DNA of 64,000 bases from Planctomycetota bacterium (GTDB lineage: Bacteria; Planctomycetota; SZUA-567; H5-PLA8). Below the pieces are notes generated by a model, which was given only the letters and a program-made list of their open reading frames with translations, was not told the origin of the DNA and made no database searches. Of this stretch, positions 48,338-57,259 are shown in pieces (within the stretch, counting starts at the first letter, position 1; every line of letters begins with the position of its first letter). Where the stretch lies: positions 372,001-436,000 of the forward strand of contig JAOSKN010000002.1 in NCBI GenBank assembly GCA_027493525.1, read 5' to 3'. A program made the position numbers and the translations under genes.

Positions 48338-49378
48338 TCAGTGGTGCTCGGGCGTAAAGACGCCGCCGGCGCGGAAGGTCGCCTGGACCTTCACGGTGAC
48401 GGGCTCCTCGGGGCCCAGGCCGGAGATCCGGTCCAGCAGCAGGCGGATGGCCTGCCGGCCCATCACGTCGGTCGCGAGTTCGACGCGGTCGTGCGCGAAG
48501 CAGACCTCGGGATCGAGCATGGAATCGCCGAAATGGGCGAGCGGCAGGCGCGACCAGGAGGCGCCGGTCTCGCGGTCGATGTCCTTCAATTCGCGGACGA
48601 ACGAGCCGCTAAGCCAGTCGTTGCCGACGAAGACCGCGTCCGCCGGCTCGGGCAGTTCAACCAGCTTGCGCGCCAGGCGCGCTCCGCAATGCAGGCTGAA
48701 GTTGCCGTCGAAGACCAGGCGCGGGTCGAACTCGAGGCCCGCGTGCTCCAGGGCCAGCTTGTAGCCGGCGAGCTTCTCGCGGCTGTTCCAGTCGCCGGCG
48801 ATGCACTGCACGCAGGCGATGCGCCGAGCGCCGGACTCGATGAGCCTCCGGGTGAGCCGGTACGCGCCGTCGGTGTTGTCGGGAACCACCGCATCGATCC
48901 GGCCCGGCGCGTGGTTGAAGTACCCGACCATCACTTTCGGCAGCGGCACGTCCAGGAGCGCGTCCACGAGCCAGCGCGACGGGTCGATCACCAGCGCATC
49001 GAGGTTCTCCATGGCCAGCACGGAGGCCTTGATGCGCTGCGCCGCGGCGGCGCGATCGGCCCCGTAGGGCGTCTCGCCGACCTGCAGCAGGATCTCATGG
49101 CGCGCGACGCCGACCGGCGCGCTGAGTCCGCGGAAGGTCCCGCTGTGGAACCAGCCCCGTTGCTCGCCCAGGCCGCAGTAGGCGATGCGCAAGGTCGGCG
49201 TCTTCGGGGGCGGTTCCGCGTCGGGCTGGCGCATGCGGCGCACGCCCACGCGGTGCTTAAAGGCGACCGCCAGGATCTTCTCGCGGATGTTGGGGGAGAT
49301 GCGCCCCTTGCCGCGCAGGGCCATGGAGATGGTCGCGGTGGAGACCCCAAGGATGCGAGCGAGTTCCTTCTGTTGCAT
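48338..49378 (-). CDS. LacI-family transcriptional regulator
   Basis: 346 residues from ATG 49378 with GGAGG upstream; an open stretch to 49414 has no site. The N terminus QQKELARILGVSTATISMAL with GRISPNIREKILAVA is the LacI helix-turn-helix plus hinge region. The rest is a periplasmic-binding-like sensor fold with LDALVIDPSRWLVDALL, ARRIACVQCIAGDWNSREKL and DAVFVGNDWLSGSFVREL. It binds a palindromic operator and probably a sugar or sugar-like ligand. It is upstream of the TIM-barrel gene and may regulate it. The AT-rich bases upstream are the likely promoter. Confidence 0.88.
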   Translation of the reverse strand: MQQKELARILGVSTATISMALRGKGRISPNIREKILAVAFKHRVGVRRMRQPDAEPPPKTPTLRIAYCGLGEQRGWFHSGTFRGLSAPVGVARHEILLQVGETPYGADRAAAAQRIKASVLAMENLDALVIDPSRWLVDALLDVPLPKVMVGYFNHAPGRIDAVVPDNTDGAYRLTRRLIESGARRIACVQCIAGDWNSREKLAGYKLALEHAGLEFDPRLVFDGNFSLHCGARLARKLVELPEPADAVFVGNDWLSGSFVRELKDIDRETGASWSRLPLAHFGDSMLDPEVCFAHDRVELATDVMGRQAIRLLLDRISGLGPEEPVTVKVQATFRAGGVFTPEHH

Positions 49379-49530
49379 GGTTGCGTCCTCCAGTGGTGAA
49401 TTAGAATACACCAAAGAGATAAACTTAATCCCATTTGATTACTTGAGATGTTGTCATGTAAGTAAAATATTGACAATTATTTATATATTAGAATCAGATC
49501 TATCTATGATTAATTCAATGGCATTTATTA
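49379..49530 (-). promoter_or_regulatory. AT-rich intergenic region upstream of LacI-type gene
   Basis: Between the divergent-looking LacI gene and the end of the FAD oxidase gene the base composition drops sharply to an AT-rich stretch, with many TATA-like runs on both strands. It is the most likely promoter and operator region of the LacI-type gene. I could not fix -35 and -10 boxes. Confidence 0.35.
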
Positions 49531-49603
49531 ACCTGGGCGCTCGTGATGCCCAAGGGCCACGCGAGCTCTGGCGACCTATAGAAGGATAGGCGAGCCGGGG
49601 CGG

Positions 49604-52600
49604 TCAGTGCGCGTGCGCGGGTTCGGGCTTGTGAGCTTTGGCCGGCTCGTGGGATTCGGCGTGATGGTCGTCGTCGTGATGGGCCGGCGGTTCGGCGACG
49701 GCGTCCATCGTCGTGTAGCCGCTCTCCAGCGGGTGCGCGGATTCGTAGCCGTAGGCGGCGGCGAGGACCTGCGCCGGATGCAGGGTGGTCTTGCCGGCGC
49801 CGTGCTCCATCTGCATTTTGCAGGTGCTGCATTCGCTGCTGCCGAAGCGCAACGCCGGCTTGGACAGCTCGCGGAAGAGCCCGCGGCCGATCCACATGGA
49901 CTCTTCGTAGTTCTTCTTGGTCATGCCGAAGGTGCCGGCGATGCCGCAGCAGCCTTCGTCGATATGTTCGACGGTCACGCCGGGGATCAGTCTCATCAGG
50001 TCCATGCCGGGGGTGCCGACGCGAAGCGCCTTGAGGTGGCAGGGCGCGTGGTAGCCCAGGGTCAGGCTGAGCGTGTGGAAGTCGGTCTTGAACTTCCCGG
50101 CGCGGTGCAGTTCCATCAGGTAGGCGCCCAGGTCGCGGGTGTGGCGCGCGACGAGTCGCGCGTCGGCGGTGTCCTCGTAGTCGAGGAATTCCCGCGAAAG
50201 GCACAGCGCCGCGGTGGGCTCGGTGACGACGATGGGGTAGCCCTTGCGCGCGTAGGGCGCGAGGCCTTCGACGATGCGGCGGATGCCGGAACGGGCGTCG
50301 GCCGCGGCGCCGTGCATCAGCGCGGGCATGTTCGTCCAGGGCAGGTCGGGGACGACGACCTCGATGCCGTTGTGCTCCAGCACGTCCACGGCGGCCTGGG
50401 CGACTTCGGGGGCGTAGTATTTCGCGTAGAGATCGGTGTAGAGCACGACCTTCGGGCGCGGGCCATCCGCGTCGTAAGTGTTGGCGTGGCGCAGGCGCCA
50501 GTTCCTGAAACGCGGGAGCTTGCGGCGCCGGTCGATCCCGACCAGTTGCTCCATGAACCAGCGCGTCCAGGGCATCTCGTTGACGGTATTGACGATCGGG
50601 GCCAGCCAGCGGCCGGCGCGCGCGAAGAACTCGGTCTTGACGAAGATCCATTTCGAGAGCGGCAGGCGGTTTTCCCGGTGGTAGCGCGCCTTGGCTTCGG
50701 TGGCCAGCTTGGGGATGTTCACCTGGCTGGGGCAATCGTCGACGCAGAGTTTGCAGTTGAAACAGTAGTCGGCGATCTTGATGGTTTCGGGGTCGGCGAA
50801 GGAGCCGGCCGTCTGGCGCCCCGAGAGCAGCCGGCGCATCAGGTTGGCCTTGGCGCGCGGGGCCGCATCCTCGATCCGGTTGTAGCGGAAGCGCGGGCAC
50901 ATATCGACTTCGGGGCCCGTGCTGCGGCAGAAGCCGTTGCCGTTGCAGCGGATCGTCTCCAGGCCCAGTTCGAAGTCGTTCCAGTTCAGGACCATGGGCC
51001 CGTGGGCGTGAATGGCGGGCTGGGGCTGGTCCGCGGCCAGTTCGGCCGGGACTTCGCGCTCTTCCGGCCGCGGCCCGCGGTAGCCTTCGACGCGGAAGCC
51101 GTCCGCGCTGATCTTCCACCCGGCGCCCTGGCGCAGGTTCTTCGTCATCAGGTGCGGGTCGTCGGTGATCTTCTTGTTCGGGTTGAGAATGCCGTCGGGG
51201 TCGAAGAGATTCTTGACCTTCCTGAAGAGCGCGTAGAGTTCCGGGCCGGCCTGTCGCGCGATGAACTGCGCGCGGGCGAGGCCTTCGCCGTGCTCGCCGC
51301 TGATCGTGCCTTCGCAGCCCCAGACGATGGCGTGGCATTCCTCCGCGATCCGTTCGAGCAGCGCGAGGTGGTCGGCGCGGCGCAGGTCCAGCAGCGGGCG
51401 CAGGTGCGGCTCGCCGTGCCCCGCGTGGCCGTAGGCGGTGTACTCCAGGCCGTGCTTCTCGAAGACCGCGCAGGCCTTCTCGACGTATTCGGCCAGCCGG
51501 TCCACGGGGACGGCGGCATCCTCGACGAAGGGGATCGGCTGCATGCCGTCGTCGCGCCGGAAGAGCAGCGGTACGGCGGCCTTGCGCGTGTGCCACAGGT
51601 CGGCTTGTTCCAGCGGGTCGAGGACCACGCGGAAGCCCTGGTGCTTGACGCTGGCAAGGCGCTCTTCGAGGGCCTTGAGCTGCACGTTGACGCTTTCGAG
51701 GTCCGCGCCCTCGTACTCGATGGCCAGCATCGCGCCGGCGCCTTCGGGGAGCAGGTGCGCCTTCTCGGGCGCGCCCTTGCGGCCCAGGTGCATCACCATC
51801 GCGTCGAAGAGTTCGCAGGCGACCGGGTTGGTCTCGCGGATCGCCGGCACCGCGCGCGCCGAGTCGCCGAGGGTCTCGAAGCTCACCACCGCGACGCCGA
51901 CCCGGCCCGGCAGCGGGACGACCTTAAGCACGGCCTCGGTCACGATCCCCAGCGTGCCTTCGCTGGCGCAGAGCAGCCGCTCGGGCTCCAGCAGCCCGTC
52001 GGCGATGACCCCATCGAGCAGGTAGCCGCTGCGGTTGCGCTCGCTGCGCGGCTTGCGGCCGGCGATCAGTTGGGCGTGCTCCCGCAGCAGCGCCGGCAAC
52101 TCGCGGTTGATCTTGCCCGCCAGGCCCTTCTCCTTCTGCTTGCGGCGGTGGCTGTTGCCGTCGAGCGTGACCGGGCGGAAGTTCGTCGCCGTCCCGTCGG
52201 CCAGGACCACGCGGCAACTGATCAGGTTGTCCCGCGTCGCGCCGTACTTGAGCGAGCGCGCGCCGCAGGCGTTGTTGTTGATCATCCCGCCGATCGTGCA
52301 GCGGTTGGAACTGGCCGGGTCGGGCCCGATGCGGAACCCATAGGGCTTCAGCGCGCGGTTGAGGCTGTCCAGGACCACGCCGGCCTCGACGACCACCGTG
52401 CGGTGCTGCCGGTCGAGTTCCACGATCCGCGCCATGTGGACGTTCAGGTCGAGGACGATCGCGCGGCCCAGGCTCTCGCCGGTCAGGCCGCTGCCGGCCC
52501 CGCGGGCGATGATCGGAAGCTTGTGCCGCGCGGCGAACTTCACCGCGGCCTGGACGTCGTCTTCGTCGACCGGATTGACGACCACGAGCGGCTCGATCTC

Positions 52601-52735
52601 GTAGATCGACGCGTCGGTGCTGTAGAGCGAGAGCGCGTGGGGATCGGTGCGGACCTCCCCGCGTACCGCGCTTTTAAGGCCGGCGGCAATGAACTCGGCG
52701 CTCGGCGCGGCGGGGGCCTCGGCCTGGGCGGACAT
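49604..52735 (-). CDS. FAD-linked oxidase / Fe-S protein fusion (GlcD-GlcF or YdiJ type)
   Basis: 1,043 residues. The N-terminal half is a GlcD-type flavoprotein: IARGAGSGLTGESLGRAIVL and TIGGMINNNACGARSLKYGA (FAD-binding PCMH fold), then an FAD-oxidase C domain with AYGHAGHGEPHLRPLLDLRR. The second half is GlcF-like, with a ferredoxin-type segment (CFNCKLCVDDCPSQVNIPK) and two CCG domains (YHAPCHLKALRVG, EGCCGIAGTFGMTKKNYEES). Such fusions oxidise 2-hydroxy acids (D-lactate, glycolate, 2-hydroxyglutarate) and pass electrons to the membrane. The His-rich C terminus (HHDDDHHAESHEPAKAH) is an unusual tail that may bind metal. The opposite strand has a mirror frame of the same length, which is a shadow. 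Confidence 0.85.
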   Translation of the reverse strand: MSAQAEAPAAPSAEFIAAGLKSAVRGEVRTDPHALSLYSTDASIYEIEPLVVVNPVDEDDVQAAVKFAARHKLPIIARGAGSGLTGESLGRAIVLDLNVHMARIVELDRQHRTVVVEAGVVLDSLNRALKPYGFRIGPDPASSNRCTIGGMINNNACGARSLKYGATRDNLISCRVVLADGTATNFRPVTLDGNSHRRKQKEKGLAGKINRELPALLREHAQLIAGRKPRSERNRSGYLLDGVIADGLLEPERLLCASEGTLGIVTEAVLKVVPLPGRVGVAVVSFETLGDSARAVPAIRETNPVACELFDAMVMHLGRKGAPEKAHLLPEGAGAMLAIEYEGADLESVNVQLKALEERLASVKHQGFRVVLDPLEQADLWHTRKAAVPLLFRRDDGMQPIPFVEDAAVPVDRLAEYVEKACAVFEKHGLEYTAYGHAGHGEPHLRPLLDLRRADHLALLERIAEECHAIVWGCEGTISGEHGEGLARAQFIARQAGPELYALFRKVKNLFDPDGILNPNKKITDDPHLMTKNLRQGAGWKISADGFRVEGYRGPRPEEREVPAELAADQPQPAIHAHGPMVLNWNDFELGLETIRCNGNGFCRSTGPEVDMCPRFRYNRIEDAAPRAKANLMRRLLSGRQTAGSFADPETIKIADYCFNCKLCVDDCPSQVNIPKLATEAKARYHRENRLPLSKWIFVKTEFFARAGRWLAPIVNTVNEMPWTRWFMEQLVGIDRRRKLPRFRNWRLRHANTYDADGPRPKVVLYTDLYAKYYAPEVAQAAVDVLEHNGIEVVVPDLPWTNMPALMHGAAADARSGIRRIVEGLAPYARKGYPIVVTEPTAALCLSREFLDYEDTADARLVARHTRDLGAYLMELHRAGKFKTDFHTLSLTLGYHAPCHLKALRVGTPGMDLMRLIPGVTVEHIDEGCCGIAGTFGMTKKNYEESMWIGRGLFRELSKPALRFGSSECSTCKMQMEHGAGKTTLHPAQVLAAAYGYESAHPLESGYTTMDAVAEPPAHHDDDHHAESHEPAKAHKPEPAHAH

Positions 52736-52897
52736 GAAGGGCTCCTGGCGGCTGGGCCCCCGCGCCGGCTACGGCCGGGGCGGGGGCCACCTGCTCGAGC
52801 TTAGTCGAACGAGACGCTTTTATCAGGGATGCAGAGGGCTTCAAGCGCGGCAATCTCCCTGTTTACGAACCGCGCCGGCCTGATTAGGTTCCCTCTC

Positions 52898-53344
52898 ATG
52901 CCGCGCATCCATCTTCTCGCCCGCGGGGTCCTGCTCAAGCAGGGGCAGCTCCTGCTGGCGCATCTGCACGGCGCCGCCCACACCTTCCTGCCGGGCGGGC
53001 ATATCGAAGCAGGAGAACCCGCCGCGCGCGCGCTGGAGCGGGAACTGCGCGAGGAGCTGGGCTTGAAGGCCAGGGCCGGCGCGTTCCTGGGCGCGGTGGA
53101 GCACCGCTACCTGCGGCGCGAGACGAGGTGGCGGCACGAGGTCAACCTGATCTTCGCCTTCGAGGCCGGCATCGAACCGGGCGAGCCATTAGTGTCGCGC
53201 GAGCCGCGCCTGGAGTTCTTCTGGCGCCCGCTGGACCGATTGGCCCAAGCCAACCTGCAGCCCGATCCGTTACAATCGCTGCTTCCGCGGCGGCTGGCCG
53301 GCGGCGCGGGGCCGCTCTGGGCGAGCACGCTCGCCAATCCCTGA
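52898..53344 (+). CDS. NUDIX hydrolase
   Basis: About 148 residues from ATG 52898; upstream codons in frame are less likely. The Nudix box is seen in GGHIEAGEPAARALERELRE followed by ELGL (G-x5-E-x7-REUxEExGU; all key residues present). It hydrolyses a nucleoside diphosphate linked to another group. Substrate not predictable. The enoyl-CoA hydratase gene starts 17 bases after the stop in the same direction. Confidence 0.85.
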   Translation: MPRIHLLARGVLLKQGQLLLAHLHGAAHTFLPGGHIEAGEPAARALERELREELGLKARAGAFLGAVEHRYLRRETRWRHEVNLIFAFEAGIEPGEPLVSREPRLEFFWRPLDRLAQANLQPDPLQSLLPRRLAGGAGPLWASTLANP

Positions 53345-53361
53345 TACGGAGGCTCGGATCC

Positions 53362-54141
53362 ATGCCCGAACCGGCGCTGGTCGAACGGCACGCGCACTAC
53401 GCGGTGGTGACGCTGAACCGCCCCGAGAAGCGCAACCCGCTTCCCTATCGCGACGAGGACGGCGTGCGGCCCGCGCTGGAGGCCCTCGCGCGCGAGGACG
53501 CCATCCGTGCGGTGGTCCTCGCCGGCTCCGGCAAGGCGTTCTGCTCCGGGCTGGACCTCTCCGGCTTGAAGGAACTGCAAGCCACGAGCGCCGCGCAGAA
53601 CCTGGCCGACAGCGAGGCCGTCTGCGCCTTCTTCGAGTACCTGCGCGCCTATCCCAAGCCCCTGATTGCCGCGGTCAACGGGCCGGCCGTGGCCGGCGGC
53701 GCGGGCCTGGCGCTGTTGTGCGACGTGGCGCTCGGCAGCGAACACGCGCGCTTCAGCTTCAGCGAGGTCCGCATCGGCTTCGTGCCGGCGATGGTCGGCG
53801 TGTACCTGACCCGCGCGGTGGGCGAGCGCGTCGCGCGGGAGATCCTGCTTTCGGCGCGCTGGGTCAACGCCGAAGAGGCCAAGATCCTCCACCTGCTCCA
53901 CGAACTCGTCGATGCCGAAGCGCTCATGTCCCGGGCCGCCGAACGCGCCATGCAGTTCGCCGAACTGAGCCCCGAAGCGCTGCGCCGCGCGAAGGGGATG
54001 CTCGCGCGAGGCGCGGAGCAGCCTCTGCCGGAGGCGCTCCGGGACGCCGTGAAGGGCAACGCCGAAGCTCGCGACACGGACGACTGCAAGGAAGGCATTC
54101 GATCCTTCCTGGAGAAGCGCAAGCCGCGTTGGGCGCCCTGA
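53362..54141 (+). CDS. Enoyl-CoA hydratase/isomerase family protein
   Basis: 259 residues from ATG 53362. The crotonase fold is shown by VVTLNRPEKRNPLPYRDEDG, AVVLAGSGKAFCSGLDLSGL (first oxyanion hole) and KPLIAAVNGPAVAGGAGLAL (second oxyanion hole), and LCDVALGSEHARFSFSEVRI with GFVPAMVGVYLT. It acts on CoA thioesters in beta-oxidation or in related pathways. The EF-P gene follows. Confidence 0.88.
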   Translation: MPEPALVERHAHYAVVTLNRPEKRNPLPYRDEDGVRPALEALAREDAIRAVVLAGSGKAFCSGLDLSGLKELQATSAAQNLADSEAVCAFFEYLRAYPKPLIAAVNGPAVAGGAGLALLCDVALGSEHARFSFSEVRIGFVPAMVGVYLTRAVGERVAREILLSARWVNAEEAKILHLLHELVDAEALMSRAAERAMQFAELSPEALRRAKGMLARGAEQPLPEALRDAVKGNAEARDTDDCKEGIRSFLEKRKPRWAP

Positions 54142-54262
54142 ATTGCGCTACGTGCGCAGCCGCTTCGCCGCGCGCACGCTGTCGTTGTATGCCAACTTCT
54201 TCTCCAGTAGGATGCTCGGTCTTGCCGCGCAACAGGCGCGCGGAACGAGGAGAGTTACCAAC

Positions 54263-54832
54263 ATGGCGACGATGAAGTTGCGGGACATCAAGATCGGCGA
54301 AGCGATCGAGTACAACAAGGAAGTCTGGGTCGTGGTGGACCGGCACGAGCAGACGCGCGGCAACCTGCGCACCTACTGGCAGGTCAAACTCAAGAACCTC
54401 GAACGCGGCAACGTCTTCGAGCAGCGCTTCTCGCCCGACGACATCGTCGAGAAGGTCATGCTGCACCGGCAGGAGTACGAGTACCTCTACGCCGAGGCCG
54501 ACGCGTTCATCTTCATGCACCCGGAGACCTACGAGCAGGTGCCGGTGAGCAAAGACAGCGTGCAGGAAGACAAGCGCGGCTATCTCGTGCCCAACAACAA
54601 GTACGTGCTCCTGATGATCGAGGAGAAAGTCGTGGAAGTCGAGATGCCTTCGACCGTGGAACTGCTGGTCGAGGACGCCCCGGACGCGGCGCGTGGCGAC
54701 ACGGCCACCTCCGTGACCAAGCTCGCCAAGGTCGATACCGGCATCGAGGTGAAGGTTCCCGCGCACATCAAGAAGGGCGACAGGATCAAGATCCGCACCA
54801 GCGACGGCGAGTTTCTGGGGCGCTCGAACTGA
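54263..54832 (+). CDS. efp: Elongation factor P-like protein
   Basis: 189 residues from ATG 54263. The three EF-P domains are visible: MKLRDIKIGEAIEYNKEVWV (KOW-like), SPDDIVEKVMLHRQEYEYLY and FIFMHPETYEQVPVSKDSVQ (OB), LVEDAPDAARGDTATSVTKL with AKVDTGIEVKVPAHIKKGDR (C-terminal). It rescues ribosomes stalled at proline runs. The tip loop reads HEQTRGNLRTYWQVKLKN, so the usual modified Lys34 (PGKG) is not there; an Arg or Asn takes its place, as in the EfpL/YeiP subgroup. This may be an EfpL-like paralogue rather than the classical EF-P. Confidence 0.85.
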   Translation: MATMKLRDIKIGEAIEYNKEVWVVVDRHEQTRGNLRTYWQVKLKNLERGNVFEQRFSPDDIVEKVMLHRQEYEYLYAEADAFIFMHPETYEQVPVSKDSVQEDKRGYLVPNNKYVLLMIEEKVVEVEMPSTVELLVEDAPDAARGDTATSVTKLAKVDTGIEVKVPAHIKKGDRIKIRTSDGEFLGRSN

Positions 54833-54953
54833 ATGCGGCGCGATACCGGAGACCGCAGGGACAGCTCTCAGACTCTCCACCACGCTTCCACATCTAGGCC
54901 ATTGGATCTTCTAGCCCTCGGCGCTCCGTATTTGCCAGCGGATGGGAGAAACC

Positions 54954-55931
54954 ATGCGTAGACGAGTGCAGATAGCGGCCCTTGCCGTGGTCGTCTTGGC
55001 TGGCGGCGCGGTCGTATACCTCCTTAAGCCTCGCCCCATCCGCTCGAATGTCGAACTTTTCGACTCTGAGGAGGTCAAGGCGGCCCTGGCCAAAAAGGAA
55101 GCGGAGAACGCAAAACGTCACACGGCCACACTTCTATTCGAGAGCAATGAGGCGCATACCGAAGAACATGTCAAGACGCTCGAGGCGCGCTGGAGCGGGG
55201 ACGAGAAGGAATTGCAGCAGGCCGCGGCGGAAGGGTCGAAGACTGCCAAAGCGGAGTTGATGCAACGTCAACGTATTCGCGACATCCATGCGCGACGAAC
55301 CGCAGCGAAGGTTTCCGACTGCCTGCCTGCTTTGCAGGAGCGCCTTCGAGCCTTTCCACATTGGAAAGTTGATTTGAAGGTGGAAGGCGAACGTCTTGCC
55401 GTTACCGGTCATGCCTTGAACGCCGCCGAATGGAGAAACCTGGAAACCTTGATTGCCACTCAAGGTGAAGTAATCCTGGTTCCCGCGCCTCCGTTGGAGA
55501 TGGATGAGCCGCAGGAATCCCTCGTTAGGATTATGGTGCGAAGAGTAGATCCCTACGAGCAGGACAGAATCACACTCTTTCCAGACTACGTTTACGGCGA
55601 CCGCGGAATGCTGCAGTTGTCGATCCAATCCACGGAACCCCAGGCCCTCAAGGACGGCGAATACAGGGTTCTGTTGCAGTTGAACCCCATCTCGGGCGAG
55701 GCGCTTTACACCCTCACGAAGAACAACCTCAACAATCGTCTTGCCGTGCTGGTGGACGGCGTGGCATTCTCTATGCCCACACTTATGGCATCCATTCCCG
55801 ACGGGGCAATTGGATTGCTCGGGTCTTTCGGCGCGCTGGAAGCCGAAGTCTACGCGGCGATCCTGCGAGGAGCGCCCATGCCGGTCGGCATGAAACTCGT
55901 GGAGGAAGGCGAGGACGCGCTACCCGAGTGA
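54954..55931 (+). CDS. SecD-like periplasmic (P1-head) membrane protein
   Basis: 325 residues from ATG 54954 (GGGAGA upstream). One N-terminal membrane helix (VQIAALAVVVLAGGAVVYLL) is followed by a long charged coiled-coil region. The C-terminal part ALYTLTKNNLNNRLAVLVDG with FSMPTLMASIPDGAIGLLGS and EAEVYAAILRGAPMPVGM matches the SecD P1-head pattern (TxxNxxxxLAxxLDGxxxSAPxI...GxF). There are no other membrane helices, so it is not a translocase subunit but a free-standing relative, perhaps a periplasmic helper. It overlaps the convergent phosphatase gene by 12 bases. Confidence 0.7.
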   Translation: MRRRVQIAALAVVVLAGGAVVYLLKPRPIRSNVELFDSEEVKAALAKKEAENAKRHTATLLFESNEAHTEEHVKTLEARWSGDEKELQQAAAEGSKTAKAELMQRQRIRDIHARRTAAKVSDCLPALQERLRAFPHWKVDLKVEGERLAVTGHALNAAEWRNLETLIATQGEVILVPAPPLEMDEPQESLVRIMVRRVDPYEQDRITLFPDYVYGDRGMLQLSIQSTEPQALKDGEYRVLLQLNPISGEALYTLTKNNLNNRLAVLVDGVAFSMPTLMASIPDGAIGLLGSFGALEAEVYAAILRGAPMPVGMKLVEEGEDALPE

Positions 55932-57236
55932 AGCGAGAATCCACTCCGCCGCGCCGGCCAAGTCGTCGGCCACGTGGTCGGCTTCGCCGGGCGGGAGTTC
56001 CCGTTCCACGCGCGCGCCGTGCCCGGTGCGAACCAGGATTGACTTCCCGCCCGCGCGCCGGCCGGCTTCCAGGTCCGTGCGGCTGTCGCCGACGGTGAAG
56101 CTCCCCGCCAGGTCGAGGTGCAGGTCGCGCGCGGCGCGTTCGAACATCCCCGTGTTCGGCTTCACGTCGGGGTGATCGCCGCGGTATTCCGGCAGCGCCG
56201 CGTTCGAACCGGCATGGTACGCGGCGTAGATGCCATCGAGGTCCACGCCTTCCGCTTCGTCCAGGAGCCGCGCCAGCTTGTCGTGCACCGCGCCGACGGT
56301 TTCCGCCGTGACGTAGCCCTGGCCCACGCAGGACTGGTTGGTGACGACGACGAGCGCGAAGCCGGCGTCCCGCAGGCGGCGCAGCGCCCGGGCGACGCCG
56401 GGCAGCAGTTCGAACGGCTCCGGTCCCCAGCGATAGGACGGCTGCGGGTTGAGGTTCCCGTCGCGGTCGAGGAAGACCGCGCGCCGGCGCGGCGCGGAGG
56501 CGCGCTCCAGCGCGTGCTCGCTCGCGCGGACGTTCTGCTCATCGAGTTCGTACATGCGCCAGCGGTGCGGCCACTCGCAGAAGGCCGGCGCCGTGCTGTA
56601 GGCCACGCCATCCACGAGTTCCAGCTCCGCGCCCGCGTGGTAGTGCCCGTTCAGCACGAGCCGCGCGCGCCCGCTCTTCGCGAGCGCCTTGCGCAGCGAC
56701 GGGGCCTCCCGGTACGCGTGCGGATAGCCGGCGTTGCGTTCCGGATGGATCAGGTAGTGCTGCACGTGGATCTGCGGCGCGGGATCGGCGTCGCTCAGGC
56801 ACGCGAGGAAGCGCTCGCGCTCCGCGCCCAGCCTGCGCGGATAATGGCCCTCGCCTTCGTCGTCGTGGAAGCAGAGCACGCGGCGCCCCGCGCAGGCGAA
56901 GTCCGGCGGCCAGGCTCCGAAGACGCGCCGGTGGCAGGCGGGGTGGTCGTGGTTGCCGTGGACGAGCGCCTTCGCGCAAGGGAGGGCGTCGAGGAGCGCG
57001 GCGATCCGGCGCAGGTCTTCTTCCGCGCGCGCGAGCATCTCGAGGTCGCGGGCCGCGTAGGCGGGGTAGTCGAGGAGATCGCCGCTCAGCACGAGCAGGT
57101 CCGGGCGCGCGTCCCGGATTTCCCGCAGCGCCCGTTCGAGAAACTCCGGCATGCGCCGGCTGCGCCGAGCGGAAACCGGCGCCGTGCCCGGCAGGCGCCC
57201 GCGCCAGTGCAGGTCGGTTAGGTGGGCGATTCTCAA
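55920..57236 (-). CDS. Calcineurin-like phosphoesterase fused to HAD (GmhB-type) phosphatase
   Basis: 438 residues. The first 245 are a metallophosphoesterase: MRIAHLTDLHWRG (D-x-H), LLVLSGDLLDYP (GD), ALVHGNHDHPA (GNHD) and LVLNGHYHAGAEL (GHxH). The last 185 form a HAD-IIIA domain: AVFLDRDGNLNPQ (DxDG nucleophile), ALVVVTNQSCVGQGYV and FTVGDSRTDLEAG, close to D,D-heptose 1,7-bisphosphate phosphatase (GmhB) or histidinol phosphatase. Both active sites appear complete, so one chain joins two unrelated phosphatases. It may process a nucleotide sugar and its phosphate in envelope sugar synthesis; this is inference. Confidence 0.85.
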   Translation of the reverse strand: MRIAHLTDLHWRGRLPGTAPVSARRSRRMPEFLERALREIRDARPDLLVLSGDLLDYPAYAARDLEMLARAEEDLRRIAALLDALPCAKALVHGNHDHPACHRRVFGAWPPDFACAGRRVLCFHDDEGEGHYPRRLGAERERFLACLSDADPAPQIHVQHYLIHPERNAGYPHAYREAPSLRKALAKSGRARLVLNGHYHAGAELELVDGVAYSTAPAFCEWPHRWRMYELDEQNVRASEHALERASAPRRRAVFLDRDGNLNPQPSYRWGPEPFELLPGVARALRRLRDAGFALVVVTNQSCVGQGYVTAETVGAVHDKLARLLDEAEGVDLDGIYAAYHAGSNAALPEYRGDHPDVKPNTGMFERAARDLHLDLAGSFTVGDSRTDLEAGRRAGGKSILVRTGHGARVERELPPGEADHVADDLAGAAEWILASLG

Positions 57237-57259
57237 GGGCGGAGCCGCGCGGCCCTCCG

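Noticed and set aside
49607..52804. A plus-strand open frame of 1,065 codons opposite the FAD oxidase gene
   Set aside because: It mirrors a gene with clear FAD and Fe-S motifs in a GC-rich region, has no protein-like motifs of its own and is dominated by Arg, Gly, Ala and Val: a codon-usage shadow.
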